Source: Stenotrophomonas sp. 704A1
GTDB taxonomy: Bacteria > Pseudomonadota > Gammaproteobacteria > Xanthomonadales > Xanthomonadaceae
NCBI RefSeq assembly: GCF_030549525.1
Contig: NZ_CP130831.1
Coordinates: 397,501-461,500 of the forward strand
DNA: 64,000 bases
Reading direction: 5' to 3'
Each line of letters opens with the position of its first letter. The stretch's first letter is position 1. Below, piece after piece: positions 29,221 to 38,214 of this stretch. The position numbers and the translations under genes were made by a program. Below the pieces are notes generated by a model. The model was not told where the DNA came from and made no database searches. It saw only the letters and a list, made by a program, of their open reading frames with translations.

Positions 29221-29664
29221 TTACGACAGCTGCTGCTTGACCAGCTTGGAGACCAGGCCCATGTCGGCCTGGCCGGCGAGCCGGGGCTTCAGCGCGCCCA
29301 TCAGCTTGCCCATGTCCGCTGCACTGCTGGCGCCGGTCTCGGCGATGGCAGCCTGGATGGCGGCGACGATCTCGGCTTCGCCCATCTTGGCCGGCAGGTA
29401 GGCTTCGATGACCACGATCTCGGCACGTTCGATCTCGGCCAGGTCTTCGCGCTTGGCCGCTTCGTACTGGCTGACCGAGTCCTTGCGCTGCTTGACCATC
29501 TTGTCGAGCACGGCGATCACCGCGGTGTCATCCAGCTCGATGCGCTCGTCCACTTCGCGCTGCTTGATGGCCGCGTTGATCAGGCGGATCACGCCCAGCT
29601 TGTGCTTCTCGCCCGCCTTCATGGCGGCCTTCATGTCGTCGGTGAGCTGCTGCTTCATGCTCAT
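29221..29664 (-). CDS. yqeY: GatB/YqeY domain-containing protein
   Basis: A 147-aa cytosolic helical protein (KQQLTDDMKAAMKAGEKHKL, EIVVIEAYLPAKMGEAEI, GKLMGALKPRLAGQADM) matching the tRNA-binding tail of GatB as a stand-alone protein. It commonly lies between rpsU and dnaG. AGGTTCCTC before ATG 29664 serves as the RBS; MKQQL at 29658 is an alternative. Biochemical role uncertain. Confidence 0.94.
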   Translation of the reverse strand: MSMKQQLTDDMKAAMKAGEKHKLGVIRLINAAIKQREVDERIELDDTAVIAVLDKMVKQRKDSVSQYEAAKREDLAEIERAEIVVIEAYLPAKMGEAEIVAAIQAAIAETGASSAADMGKLMGALKPRLAGQADMGLVSKLVKQQLS

Positions 29665-29717
29665 GAGGAACCTCGTGGTGGTGGTGGGGCGGGGCGGATG
29701 CCCGGGCCCGGAAACGC

Positions 29718-29749
29718 AAAAAGCCGGCGACGCTCGCGCGTGCCGGCTT
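29718..29749 (-). terminator. Terminator after rpsU (minus strand)
   Basis: AAGCCGGC / GCCGGCTT stem with a GC-rich loop, followed on the minus strand by TTTTT. It lies between rpsU and yqeY, so downstream genes probably rely on partial read-through or their own promoters. Confidence 0.85.
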
Positions 29750-29797
29750 CGGCTCCATCGCGGCAGGGCATGCCCACCGCAATGAAGATGCGTCCGA

Positions 29798-30013
29798 TCA
29801 GTACAGGCGCTGACGCTTGGTGACGTCGCGCGACGAGCGGCGCAGCTGACGCTTCACAGCAGCGGCGGCCTTGCGCTTGCGCTCCTGGGTCGGCTTTTCG
29901 TAGAACTCGCGCTTGCGGGTTTCGGCCAGCACACCGGCCTTTTCGCAAGTGCGCTTGAAGCGGCGAAGAGCAAACTCGAAGGGCTCGTTCTCGCGGACTT
30001 TGACGCTGGGCAT
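29798..30013 (-). CDS. rpsU: 30S ribosomal protein S21
   Basis: A 71-aa basic protein, [19 protein letters not shown] to [10 protein letters not shown], a full-length S21 that helps mRNA pairing with 16S rRNA. First gene of the minus-strand operon, driven by the near-consensus promoter at 30062-30089, with GGAGATTCC upstream of the ATG as its SD. Confidence 0.98.
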
Positions 30014-30061
30014 GGAATCTCCGGGACACAGTAGAACCGGGTCACGCCCGGCGAGCCGCAC

Positions 30062-30089
30062 ATTATAGCGGCGAATAAACGAACTGCAA
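30062..30089 (-). promoter_or_regulatory. rpsU sigma70 promoter
   Basis: On the minus strand TTGCAG (rc of 30084-30089), a 16-nt spacer and a perfect TATAAT (rc of 30062-30067), about 50 nt before the rpsU ATG. It is the best promoter match I found in the window. Confidence 0.85.
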
Positions 30090-30167
30090 GCGCCGAACCC
30101 TGAATACGGGGCAGTCGATTGCATGCGATGGGGATCTGCCGGGTCCCCGAGGGGTCGACAGGGGCGT

Positions 30168-30173
30168 CATAAT
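30168..30173 (+). promoter_or_regulatory. Candidate -10 box for leaderless tsaD
   Basis: CATAAT, 7 nt (AGCAGGC), then ATG 30181. No clear -35 and no convincing SD. Confidence 0.45.
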
Positions 30174-30180
30174 AGCAGGC

Positions 30181-31206
30181 ATGCGAGTCCTTGGCATCGA
30201 ATCTTCCTGTGACGAGACCGGCGTGGCGGTGTATGACACCGACCTGTCCGGCAGCGCGGCCCTGCGCGCCCATGCGGTCTACAGCCAGATCGCCCTGCAC
30301 GCCGAGTACGGCGGGGTGGTCCCGGAGCTGGCCAGCCGGGACCATGTGCGCAAGCTGCTGCCGCTGGTGCGGCAGACCCTGGCCGAGGCCGGGCTGGGCA
30401 TCGACGATCTGGACGGGGTGGCCTACACCGCCGGCCCGGGGCTGGTCGGCGCGTTGCTGGTGGGCGCGGGTGTCGCCCGTTCGCTGGCCTGGGCGCTGGA
30501 GATCCCGGCGGTCGGCGTGCATCACATGGAAGGTCATCTGCTGGCCCCGTTGATGGAAGACGATCCGCCGCAGGCCCCGTTCGTGGCCCTGCTGGTATCG
30601 GGCGGCCACACCCAGCTGGTCGCGGTCGATGCCATCGGCCGTTACCGGCTGCTGGGCGAAACCCTGGATGACGCGGCCGGCGAGGCCTTCGACAAGACCG
30701 CCAAGATGATGGGCCTGCCGTACCCGGGCGGCCCGCAGCTGGCGCGGCTGGCCGAGCAGGGCACGCCGGGGGTCTACCGCTTCACGCGGCCGATGACCGA
30801 TCGGCCGGGGCTGGATTTCAGTTTTTCGGGCCTGAAGACCCAGGTACTGATGGCCTGGCGCGACAGCGACCAGAGCGAGCAGACCCGCGCCGACATCGCG
30901 CGCGGGTTTGAAGACGCCGTGGTCGAGACCCTGTCGATCAAGTGCGAGCGTGCACTGGAGGCGGCCGGCACCAACGTGATCGTGGTGGCTGGCGGGGTGG
31001 GGGCCAACAAGCGCCTGCGTGCACGCCTGCAGCAGATGGCCGAGCGCCTGGGCGGGCGCGCCTGTTTCCCGCGGCCGGCCCTGTGCACCGACAACGGCGC
31101 GATGATCGCCTTCGCCGGTGCGCTGCGCCTGCAGGCCGGCCAGCACAGCCCGCCGAAGGTGGACGTGACCCCGCGCTGGGACATGGCGACGCTGCCGGCG
31201 GTCTGA
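30181..31206 (+). CDS. tsaD: tRNA N6-threonylcarbamoyladenosine transferase TsaD
   Basis: A 341-aa ASKHA-fold enzyme of the t6A tRNA modification complex (with TsaB, TsaE and TsaC, not in this window). It opens [19 protein letters not shown], has [11 protein letters not shown] (metal His pair), [11 protein letters not shown], and the late [13 protein letters not shown] and [12 protein letters not shown]. Length is normal. Divergent from rpsU, a conserved gammaproteobacterial arrangement. Confidence 0.98.
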   Translation: MRVLGIESSCDETGVAVYDTDLSGSAALRAHAVYSQIALHAEYGGVVPELASRDHVRKLLPLVRQTLAEAGLGIDDLDGVAYTAGPGLVGALLVGAGVARSLAWALEIPAVGVHHMEGHLLAPLMEDDPPQAPFVALLVSGGHTQLVAVDAIGRYRLLGETLDDAAGEAFDKTAKMMGLPYPGGPQLARLAEQGTPGVYRFTRPMTDRPGLDFSFSGLKTQVLMAWRDSDQSEQTRADIARGFEDAVVETLSIKCERALEAAGTNVIVVAGGVGANKRLRARLQQMAERLGGRACFPRPALCTDNGAMIAFAGALRLQAGQHSPPKVDVTPRWDMATLPAV

Positions 31207-31291
31207 GCCGCTGGCACTGCGCCCGGTGCGCCGGCGCGCGCGCGTAGCCCGGTGCCCCAGCGCCCGTTCCGGGCAGGCTCACCGCCGTCCC

Positions 31292-31323
31292 GTTACCATG
31301 GCCGCCTGTTTTCGGCTGGTAAC
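31292..31323 (+). promoter_or_regulatory. Stem-loop in the folB 5' leader
   Basis: GTTACCA..GCCG pairs with CGGC.T.GGTAAC around loop CCTGTTTT, ending 4 nt before the folB ATG. It would cover the ribosome-binding region; its left arm also holds a TACCAT that could be a -10 box. Confidence 0.4.
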
Positions 31324-31327
31324 CGCA

Positions 31328-31681
31328 ATGGACAAGGTTTTCATCGAAGGGCTGACGATCGACGCCCTGATCGGCATCTACGACTGGGAACGGCGGATCC
31401 GCCAGGACCTGGTGTTCGATCTGGAGATGGGCTTCGACAACCGTCGGCCGGCCGCCAGCGATGACATTGCCCATACCCTGAACTACAAGGCGGTGAGCAA
31501 GCGCCTGGAGCAGTTCGTGCGCGAGTCGGAATTCGGCCTGGTCGAGACGCTGGCCGAGCGCTGCGCGCAGATCGTGCTGGAGGAGTTCGACGTGCGCTGG
31601 CTGCGCCTGAAGCTGAGCAAGCCCGGCGCCGTGCGCGGCGCGCGTGCGGTCGGCGTGATCATCGAGCGCTCGCGGGACTGA
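31328..31681 (+). CDS. folB: Dihydroneopterin aldolase
   Basis: A 117-aa folate-pathway enzyme converting dihydroneopterin to hydroxymethyl-dihydropterin. Family landmarks: DKVFIEGLTIDALIGIYDWERR, TLNYKAVSKRL, FGLVETLAERCA and LKLSKPGAVRGA. Start 31328 yields the standard N-terminus. The sequence before the start lacks a strong SD and forms the stem-loop at 31292. Confidence 0.96.
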   Translation: MDKVFIEGLTIDALIGIYDWERRIRQDLVFDLEMGFDNRRPAASDDIAHTLNYKAVSKRLEQFVRESEFGLVETLAERCAQIVLEEFDVRWLRLKLSKPGAVRGARAVGVIIERSRD

Positions 31682-31726
31682 CCCGGCCGGCCATCGAACA
31701 ACCCTGGAACAGAAAGGAGACAGCTG

Positions 31727-32998
31727 ATGGTGGATGCGGTGGTGGCGGTACAGTGGCTGGAACGGCTGCAGAACACACTGGAACCCTATCCCGGCGCCTA
31801 CCTGGCGTTGATGATTTCGGCCCTGCTGATCGCAGCGGGCCTGGCCAACTGGGTGACCAAGCGCATCCTGGTGCGTGGCCTGCGGCGCCTGCTGCAGCGC
31901 CTGCCGGGCGCCGAGTCCGGGCGTGGCAGCCACTTGATGCGGGTCATTTCGCGCCTGTCCAACGTGGTGCCCAGCCAGGTGATCGCCTCGGGCATCACCC
32001 TCATCCCCGACCTGCCGCCCAGCCTGGTCAACATCGTCATCAAGCTGTGCATCGTATGGGCCGTGCTGACGGTGTCGATGGCGTTCTCGCACGCGCTGGA
32101 CGCGGCCAACAGCCTGTACGAACGCAAGCCGGATGCGCGCAACAAGCCGATCAAGGGCTACCTGCAGGTGGTCAAGATCGTGGTGTTCGTCGCTGCCGGC
32201 CTGTCGATCGTCGCCACCCTGCTGGGCGTGAAGCTGGGCCCGCTGGTCACCGGCCTGGGCGCGGCCACGGCGGTGCTGATGCTGATCTTCCAGGACACCA
32301 TCCTGTCGCTGGTGGCCAGCGTGCAGATCAGTGGCGATGGCCGCGTGCGCATCGGTGACTGGATCGAGATGCCCAGCCAGAACGCCGATGGTGACGTCAT
32401 CGATATCGCGCTGCACACCATCACCGTGCAGAACTTCGACAAGACCATCACCACCATCCCGACCAAGAAGCTGGTGACCGAGTCGTTCAAGAACTGGCGC
32501 GGCATGCAGGAGGCCGGCGGTCGCCGGATCAAGCGCGCGCTGTACCTGGACCAGCACAGCGTCGGCTTCCTGGACGAGGGCGACCTGGCCTTCCTCGGCC
32601 AGTTCGCGCTGCTGCGCGACTACCTGCAGGAGAAGGCGCAGGAGCTGGGCCAGTGGAACGGGCGCCTGCGCGAGCAGGGCGTGGCCGAGGTCAACAGCCG
32701 CCGGGTGACCAACCTGGGCACCTTCCGCGCCTACGTGGAGCGCTACCTGCGCAGCCACCCCGGCATCCATACCGACATGACCCTGCTGGTGCGGCAGCTG
32801 CAGCCGACCACCGAGGGCCTGCCGCTGGAGCTGTACTGCTTCACCCGCAGCACCGCCTGGGGCGAGTACGAGGCCGTGCAGTCGGACATCTTCGACCACC
32901 TGCTGGCGATCCTGCCGGCCTTCGGCCTGCGCGTGTTCCAGGCCTCCAGCGACGCCATGTTGATGGCCGGGCAGCGCCAGCTGGCCGGGTCGGAGTAA
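31727..32998 (+). CDS. ybdG: Mechanosensitive ion channel of the MscS/YbdG type
   Basis: A 423-aa inner membrane protein with about five helices and a soluble C-terminal vestibule. The pore region (GAATAVLMLIFQDTILSLVA) and MPSQNADGDVIDIALHTI, QNFDKTITTIPTKKL and NWRGMQEAGGRRIKRAL follow E. coli YbdG closely, including the insert seen in that subgroup. It probably opens under membrane tension or osmotic stress. AAAGGAGA lies 8 nt before the ATG. Confidence 0.93.
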   Translation: MVDAVVAVQWLERLQNTLEPYPGAYLALMISALLIAAGLANWVTKRILVRGLRRLLQRLPGAESGRGSHLMRVISRLSNVVPSQVIASGITLIPDLPPSLVNIVIKLCIVWAVLTVSMAFSHALDAANSLYERKPDARNKPIKGYLQVVKIVVFVAAGLSIVATLLGVKLGPLVTGLGAATAVLMLIFQDTILSLVASVQISGDGRVRIGDWIEMPSQNADGDVIDIALHTITVQNFDKTITTIPTKKLVTESFKNWRGMQEAGGRRIKRALYLDQHSVGFLDEGDLAFLGQFALLRDYLQEKAQELGQWNGRLREQGVAEVNSRRVTNLGTFRAYVERYLRSHPGIHTDMTLLVRQLQPTTEGLPLELYCFTRSTAWGEYEAVQSDIFDHLLAILPAFGLRVFQASSDAMLMAGQRQLAGSE

Positions 32999-33085
32999 GC
33001 TGCGAAGCCGCCGGCAGGACCGTACGGACCCCGCTGGTGGCTGAAACTGAATGACGAAACCTCTCGCCAAACGGCCCGGGATCGC

Positions 33086-33117
33086 TAGAATGCCGGGCTT
33101 GTAAACGTTTTCATCAA
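33086..33117 (+). promoter_or_regulatory. Promoter -10 and LacI-type operator before the GH3 gene
   Basis: TAGAAT (33086-33091) is a possible -10, followed at 33100-33116 by TGTAAACGTTTTCATC, a near-palindrome centred on AACGTT, as bound by LacI/GalR regulators. Its position over the start site suggests repression. Confidence 0.6.
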
Positions 33118-33126
33118 GGACTGCCG

Positions 33127-35301
33127 GTGGCCTCCGATCGCATCGAATCCCTCATTGCCCAGATGACCGTCGAGGAAAAGGTCGGCCAGCTGGGTGTCTT
33201 CGCGGACATGGTCCGCCCGTTCGCCCCGGACGTGAACCCGGAAGCCAACGTGCGCAATGCCGACCAGGTGCTGCAGCAGGTGCGCGAGGGCAAGGTCGGC
33301 TCGCTGTTCAATGGTGTCGGCGCCGAACTGGGCCGGCGCATCCAGCAGGTCGCCACCGAGGAGAGCCGCCTGGGCATCCCGGTGATCCTGGCCGCCGATG
33401 TCATCCACGGCATGCGTACCGTGTTCCCGATCCCGCTGGGCGAGGCCGCCAGCTTCGAGCCGGAGCTGGCCGAGCGCACCGCGCGCGCCACCGCCATCGA
33501 AGCCACCGCCGCCGGCCTGCACTGGACCTATGCGCCGGCGGTGGACATCGCCCGCGACCAGCGCTGGGGCCGCGGTGCCGAGGGGGCCGGCGAGGACGTG
33601 GTGCTGGGCTGTGCCTTCGCCGCTGCCCGCGTGCGTGGCTTCCAGGGCGATGACCTGCGCGCCGACGATTCGCTGCTGGCCACGCCCAAGCACTTCGCCG
33701 CCTACGGCGCGGTGATGGCGGGCATGGAGTACAACATGGTGGACATCTCGCCGCAGACCCTGCGCGATGTGCACCTGCCGCCGTTCAAGGCCGCCTTCGA
33801 TGCCGGCGCGATCACCGTGATGTCCTCGTTCAACGACATCAACGGCGTGCCGGCCAGCGCCAACGCCGAGCTGCTGACCGACATCCTGCGCGGCGAGTGG
33901 AAATTCCCGGGTGTGGTGATCTCCGATTACACCGCCGACATGGAGCTGGTCGCCCACGGCTATGCCGCCGACGACCGCGATGCCACCGCCAAGGCGTTCA
34001 CCGCCGGCCTGGACCTGAGCATGCAGAGCGGCTTCTATGCCGAGCACCTGCCGGGCCTGGTCGAGAGCGGCGAAGTGCCGATGGACGTGCTGGATGAAGG
34101 CGTGCGCCGCATCCTGTGGCTGAAGGAAACCATCGGCCTGTTCGACGACCCGTACCGTTCGCTGGACCCGGCGCGCGAAGCCGATACCTCGCATATCGCC
34201 GCCCATGACCAACTGTCACGCGATGCCGCCCGCCGTTCGATCGTGCTGCTGAACAACCGCGACAACGTGCTGCCGCTGCAGAAGCGCGGGCAGAAGATCG
34301 CGCTGATCGGCCCGTTCGTGCAGGACCGCGAGAACATCGAAGGCTGCTGGACGCTGTTCGGCGACAAGCAGCGCTACGTGGACCTGGAAACCGGCGTGCG
34401 CGCCGCCATCGGTGATGACACGCTGCTGGAGATCGTGCCGGGCTGCGAGTTGGAAGCCGCGATCCCCGGTGGAACCGAAGCGGCCGTGGCCGCCGCGCTG
34501 CGCGCCGACGTGGTGGTGCTGGCGCTGGGCGAGCCGCAGCGCTACAGCGGCGAAGCACAGTCGCGCGTGGAGATCACCCTGCCGCCGGCCCAGCAGGCGC
34601 TGGCCGAAGCCGTGGCGATGACCGGCAAGCCGCTGGTGGTGCTGCTGCGCAACGGCCGCGCGTTGGCGCTGCAGGGCGCGGTGCGCAATGCGCACGCCGT
34701 GGCGGTCACCTGGTACCTCGGTACGCAGACCGGCCATGCCGTCGCCGATGTGCTGTTCGGCGATTACAGCCCGTCCGGCCGCCTGCCGGTCAGCTTCCCG
34801 CAGGTGTCCGGCCAGCAGCCGTATTTCTACAACCACCCGCGCACCGGCCGCCCGGAACTGCCGACCATGTCGGAGTTCAAGGCCCGCTGGCGCGAGATTC
34901 CCAACGAGCCGCTGTACCCGTTCGGCCACGGCATCGGCTACACCACCTTCGCCTATGGCGTGCCGCAGCTGAGCCATCCGCAGCTCGGCTGGGACGACAG
35001 CCTGACCATCACCACCACGCTGACCAACAGCGGTGCCGTGGCCGGCGAGGAAGTGGTGCAGCTGTACATCCACGACCGCGTGGCCAGCCGCGTGCGCCCG
35101 GTGCGTGAGCTGAAGGACTTCCGCAAGGTCGCCCTGCAGCCGGGCGAGTCGGCCGAGGTGGTGTTCACCCTGACCCGTGAGCAGCTGGCGTTCACCGGCC
35201 GCGATGGCGTGCTGCGTGCCGAACCGGGACAGTTCGACCTGTGGGTGTGTGCCTCGTCGGCGCTGGGTGAGGCCGTGCAGTTCGAGCTGCTGAAGGCCTG
35301 A
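33127..35301 (+). CDS. bglX: Glycoside hydrolase family 3 beta-glucosidase, cytosolic
   Basis: A 724-aa enzyme cleaving terminal beta-linked sugars. The GH3 N-terminal barrel has IPVILAADVIHGMRTVFPIP, RDQRWGRGAEGAGED and KHFAAYG; the catalytic nucleophile Asp is in GVVISDYTADMEL. A GH3 C-terminal domain and a fibronectin III-like domain (SGAVAGEEVVQLYIHD, KDFRKVALQPGES) follow. The gene starts with GTG 33127 after AAGGA, and the product has no signal peptide, unlike periplasmic BglX, so it should act on imported oligosaccharides. Control by the LacI-type site at 33100 is likely. Confidence 0.93.
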   Translation: MASDRIESLIAQMTVEEKVGQLGVFADMVRPFAPDVNPEANVRNADQVLQQVREGKVGSLFNGVGAELGRRIQQVATEESRLGIPVILAADVIHGMRTVFPIPLGEAASFEPELAERTARATAIEATAAGLHWTYAPAVDIARDQRWGRGAEGAGEDVVLGCAFAAARVRGFQGDDLRADDSLLATPKHFAAYGAVMAGMEYNMVDISPQTLRDVHLPPFKAAFDAGAITVMSSFNDINGVPASANAELLTDILRGEWKFPGVVISDYTADMELVAHGYAADDRDATAKAFTAGLDLSMQSGFYAEHLPGLVESGEVPMDVLDEGVRRILWLKETIGLFDDPYRSLDPAREADTSHIAAHDQLSRDAARRSIVLLNNRDNVLPLQKRGQKIALIGPFVQDRENIEGCWTLFGDKQRYVDLETGVRAAIGDDTLLEIVPGCELEAAIPGGTEAAVAAALRADVVVLALGEPQRYSGEAQSRVEITLPPAQQALAEAVAMTGKPLVVLLRNGRALALQGAVRNAHAVAVTWYLGTQTGHAVADVLFGDYSPSGRLPVSFPQVSGQQPYFYNHPRTGRPELPTMSEFKARWREIPNEPLYPFGHGIGYTTFAYGVPQLSHPQLGWDDSLTITTTLTNSGAVAGEEVVQLYIHDRVASRVRPVRELKDFRKVALQPGESAEVVFTLTREQLAFTGRDGVLRAEPGQFDLWVCASSALGEAVQFELLKA

Positions 35302-35310
35302 GCCTAGGGG

Positions 35311-35380
35311 GATGGCGCCGGGCCGTGCCCGGCGTCCTCACCCCTGGCAAACACGCCGGGCAGGGCCCGGCGCTACCATC
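35311..35380. repeat. Inverted pair of REP elements
   Basis: GGCGCCGGGCcgtGCCCGGCG and an opposite GCCGGGCagGGCCCGGCGCTACC copy lie 24 nt apart between the GH3 gene and the lipoprotein gene. Confidence 0.85.
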
Positions 35381-35407
35381 GGGGCCTTGATCCGATGGAG
35401 TTCGCGC

Positions 35408-35992
35408 ATGCGCAAGATGGCTTTCCTGATTCCGGCCCTGCTGCTGGCCGCCTGTTCGCAGCCGGCACCGCCGGCCGAGCCTGCTGCCGATGCGCCGCCG
35501 CCGATGACCGGTGCCACCCCGGCCGAAGCGGCGGCCAGCGCGACGCCGGATGCCGCCGCCGCACCGCAGGCCGCCGATGCGGCGGCAGCTGCGGCGCCAG
35601 CTGGCCCCGCTGCCACTGCCGAGACCGGCGCAGGGGGCGATGTACACGCGCGCATCGACGCCGTGCTGGGGGATTCGGCACAGTACGAAAAGGTCTTCAA
35701 CGCGTTCAAGGCCGCCGTGGTCGGCGGTGACCGCGCAGCGGTGGTCGAGGAAGTGCGCTTCCCGCTGAACATCGCCGGTGGCAGGAAGATCACCGGACCG
35801 GGCGAGTTCCAGCGCAATTACGAAAAGATCATCACCCCGGCGGTGGTCAAGGCGGTGTCCGCACAGGACTTCAACGCGGTGTTCGTCAACCAGCAGGGCG
35901 TGATGATCGGCGATGGCCAGGTCTGGTTGAACGGTCAGTGCCTGGACAAGGCCTGCACGCGCACCGAAGTGAAGGTCATCACCATCCAGTGA
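35408..35992 (+). CDS. Putative lipoprotein with Ala/Pro-rich linker
   Basis: A 194-aa protein: signal MRKMAFLIPALLLAAC with lipobox LAAC, then about 55 residues of Ala/Pro/Asp low complexity (flexible linker), then a folded domain of about 120 residues (HARIDAVLGDSAQYEKVFNA to RTEVKVITIQ) containing two Cys (NGQCLDKACT) that could pair. It resembles uncharacterised Xanthomonadaceae lipoproteins; function unknown. Confidence 0.87.
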   Translation: MRKMAFLIPALLLAACSQPAPPAEPAADAPPPMTGATPAEAAASATPDAAAAPQAADAAAAAAPAGPAATAETGAGGDVHARIDAVLGDSAQYEKVFNAFKAAVVGGDRAAVVEEVRFPLNIAGGRKITGPGEFQRNYEKIITPAVVKAVSAQDFNAVFVNQQGVMIGDGQVWLNGQCLDKACTRTEVKVITIQ

Positions 35993-35998
35993 ACGCAA

Positions 35999-36020
35999 AC
36001 GGCCCCGCATGCGGGGCCGT
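35999..36020. terminator. Hairpin between convergent genes
   Basis: ACGGCCCCGC AT GCGGGGCCGT is a perfect palindrome between the lipoprotein and sugar dehydrogenase stops. It has only short T runs, so termination is probable but not certain. Confidence 0.6.
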
Positions 36021-36032
36021 TCCGTGTGGGCA

Positions 36033-37202
36033 TCAGGCCTTGGCTGGCGTCAGCTTCAGCAGCCGTGCCTTGCTGCCGTCTTCCAGAAGCCACAGCGCGC
36101 CGTCCGGCCCCTGTTCCACCTCGCGGATGCGTTCGCCCATGTTGAAGCGCTCGGCTTCGCGGGCGCTGTCGCCGTCGAAGGTCACGCGAACCAGCGAGGT
36201 GGACGACAACCCACCGATGAACGCGCTGCCCTTCCACTGCGGGAACAGCGTGCCGCTGTAGAACATCAGGCCGGCCGGCGAGATCACCGGGTTCCAGGTC
36301 ACCTTCGGCGCTTCGAATTCCGGGCGGGTGTCATGGTCGGGAATCGGGCGCCCGTCGTAGTGGTCGCCGTTGGAGACGATCGGGTAGCCATAGTTGGCAC
36401 CGCGCACGATCAGGTTCAGCTCGTCGCCGCCGGCCGGGCCCATTTCCTGTGCCCACAGCCTGCCGTTGGCGTCGAAGGCAATGCCCAGCACATTGCGGTG
36501 GCCCAGCGACCAGACCTGCGCGGCAACACCCCCCTGCGAGGCGAACGGATTGTCGGCCGGCAGGCTGCCATCGTCGTTGAGGCGGATGATCTTGCCGAGG
36601 TTGCCGCTCATGTCCTGCGCCGGATCGAACTTCTGCCGTTCGCTGGAGCTGATCCACAGCTTGCCATCCGGGCCGAAGGCGAGGCGGTGGCCGTAGTGGC
36701 CCTCGCCGCTCACCTTCGGTGTCTGCCGCCAGATCACCTTCAGGTCCTTCAGCTGGCCAGCGCCCGTGGCGTCCAGCGCCAGCGTGGCGCGGGCGACCGC
36801 AGCGCCGCGCGTATCCAGGGTGCCTTCCTCGGCGTAGCTGAGGTAGACCACGTTGTTGCGGGCGAAGTCGGGATGCAGGATCACATCGCCGAAGCCCCCC
36901 TGGCCGCCGTAGGCGACCTTGGGGACGCCGGTGATTTCATGCTTCTGGCCGCTGGCCAGGTCCAGGTGCTGCAGCTTGCCGCGCTTCTCGGTCACCAGCA
37001 GGCTGCCATCGGGCAGGAAGGTCATCGCCCACGGCTGGTCGAAACGGCTGACCTCGGTGGCGGTGAAGGGCCGCTGCCCGGCGCTGGCTGCAGGGGCCGC
37101 GGCGACCTTCTGCCCGCCAGCATCGGGGCCGGCGGCACTGCAGGCGGTGGTGGCAAGGATCGGCAACAGGCCGAGGGCGAGCAACAGGGGCGTGCGGGTC
37201 AT
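36033..37202 (-). CDS. PQQ-dependent sugar (aldose/sorbosone-type) dehydrogenase
   Basis: A 389-aa exported six-bladed beta-propeller of the GSDH family (E. coli YliI-like). The N-terminus is a signal with a weak lipobox (LATTAC). Blade signatures include [62 protein letters not shown] and [13 protein letters not shown]. It would oxidise sugars in the periplasm with PQQ; no PQQ synthesis genes are seen here. GGAGA lies 6 nt before the ATG. Confidence 0.92.
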   Translation of the reverse strand: MTRTPLLLALGLLPILATTACSAAGPDAGGQKVAAAPAASAGQRPFTATEVSRFDQPWAMTFLPDGSLLVTEKRGKLQHLDLASGQKHEITGVPKVAYGGQGGFGDVILHPDFARNNVVYLSYAEEGTLDTRGAAVARATLALDATGAGQLKDLKVIWRQTPKVSGEGHYGHRLAFGPDGKLWISSSERQKFDPAQDMSGNLGKIIRLNDDGSLPADNPFASQGGVAAQVWSLGHRNVLGIAFDANGRLWAQEMGPAGGDELNLIVRGANYGYPIVSNGDHYDGRPIPDHDTRPEFEAPKVTWNPVISPAGLMFYSGTLFPQWKGSAFIGGLSSTSLVRVTFDGDSAREAERFNMGERIREVEQGPDGALWLLEDGSKARLLKLTPAKA

Positions 37203-37251
37203 GGGTATCTCCAGCGTGGGGATGCGGATGGCCGGGCTCTCCCTTGTATAC

Positions 37252-37264
37252 CACCGGACCGGTG
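37252..37264. promoter_or_regulatory. Palindrome upstream of the sugar dehydrogenase
   Basis: CACCGGACCGGTG is a perfect 13-bp palindrome; on the minus strand it is followed by TATACA, a possible -10 for the gene ending at 36033. Candidate regulator site. Confidence 0.4.
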
Positions 37265-37370
37265 ACGGTCGTGGCCCGAAGGTCCTGCCACCCCTGTGCG
37301 CCCTGGCACGGATGGTCTAGGGTGTTCACGCCCGGGCAAAGCCTGCCCGCTTGTCTGCCAAGGAACTGCA

Positions 37371-37823
37371 ATGACCCCTCCCGCCATCCATCGCCCATCA
37401 CCCGCCTTCATCGCCGCTTCCTGGGTCGCCCTGCTGCTCGGCGCGGTGGCGTACCTGATCGGGCTGTTCAATGCCGAAATGGCCCTGAACGAGAAGGGCT
37501 ACTACCTGACCCTGCTGTTGTTCGGCCTGTTCGCGGCGGTGTCGCTGCAGAAGAGCGTGCGCGACCGGGTGGAAGCCATCCCGGTGAGCGGTCTGTACTA
37601 CGCACTGTGCTGGTTCGCGCTGCTGTCGGCACTGTTGCTGCTGCTGGTCGGCCTGTGGAACGCCACCCTGCTGCTGAGCGAGAAGGGCTTCTATGGCATG
37701 GCATTCGCACTGTCGCTGTTCGGTGCGGTGGCGGTGCAGAAAAACACCCGTGACCTGATTGCCGCTGCGGGGACGGACGGCACGCGCAGCGCGGTCGTGC
37801 CGCCGCTGCCGGAACAGGAGTGA
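37371..37823 (+). CDS. YiaA/YiaB family inner membrane protein
   Basis: A 150-aa protein with four helices arranged as two similar halves. Each half has a two-helix unit with [23 protein letters not shown] or [27 protein letters not shown] segments and an AVxLQKxxRD ending ([20 protein letters not shown]), the duplicated YiaA/B domain. AAGGA is 6 nt before the ATG. Function unknown. Confidence 0.92.
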   Translation: MTPPAIHRPSPAFIAASWVALLLGAVAYLIGLFNAEMALNEKGYYLTLLLFGLFAAVSLQKSVRDRVEAIPVSGLYYALCWFALLSALLLLLVGLWNATLLLSEKGFYGMAFALSLFGAVAVQKNTRDLIAAAGTDGTRSAVVPPLPEQE

Positions 37824-37830
37824 GGCGGCG

Positions 37831-37859
37831 GTAGCGCCGGGCCCTGCCCGGCGCTACCG
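37831..37859. repeat. REP element with GTAGC at both ends
   Basis: GGTAGCGCCGGGC cct GCCCGGCGCTACC is a complete palindrome immediately after the YiaA/B-type gene and before the convergent 37873 gene. Confidence 0.88.
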
Positions 37860-37872
37860 GGTGGCCGCACTG

Positions 37873-38214
37873 TCAGGTACCGCGGGGCACGCCCTTGTCC
37901 AGCCGCGGGTCAAGGTTGACCGCCTCGTCCCAGCCACGGCGCACTGCCGCGCGGGCCTGCGCCCATTCCAGCCGGCTCTTGCCACGTTCGCTGGACCAGC
38001 GTGATTCCAGTTCGCCCTCGATCTCCTCGTACGCGCGGATCATGTCCTGCGCGCGTGCGCTGTGGCCGATCTGGTAGGCCGGCTCGTAGTCATCGAAGAA
38101 CAGCTGGTTGTCGTAGTAGGGCTCGCTTGTGTAGCGATCCCGCCAGTAGTCCGATACGGTCTGGCGGGGCGTGCCGTCTTCCGGCACGCGGCCGGGGATC
38201 TGGTAGTCGGGCAT
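37873..38214 (-). CDS. Conserved hypothetical cytosolic protein
   Basis: A 113-aa acidic protein without signal or membrane segment. It is rich in Tyr and Asp/Glu at the start (RDRYTSEPYYDNQLFFDDYEPAYQIG) and helical at the end (RLEWAQARAAVRRGWDEAV). The layout recalls small stress-associated proteins of Xanthomonadales, but I recognise no family. The start at ATG 38214 was chosen because the upstream extension looks non-coding. Confidence 0.75.
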   Translation of the reverse strand: MPDYQIPGRVPEDGTPRQTVSDYWRDRYTSEPYYDNQLFFDDYEPAYQIGHSARAQDMIRAYEEIEGELESRWSSERGKSRLEWAQARAAVRRGWDEAVNLDPRLDKGVPRGT

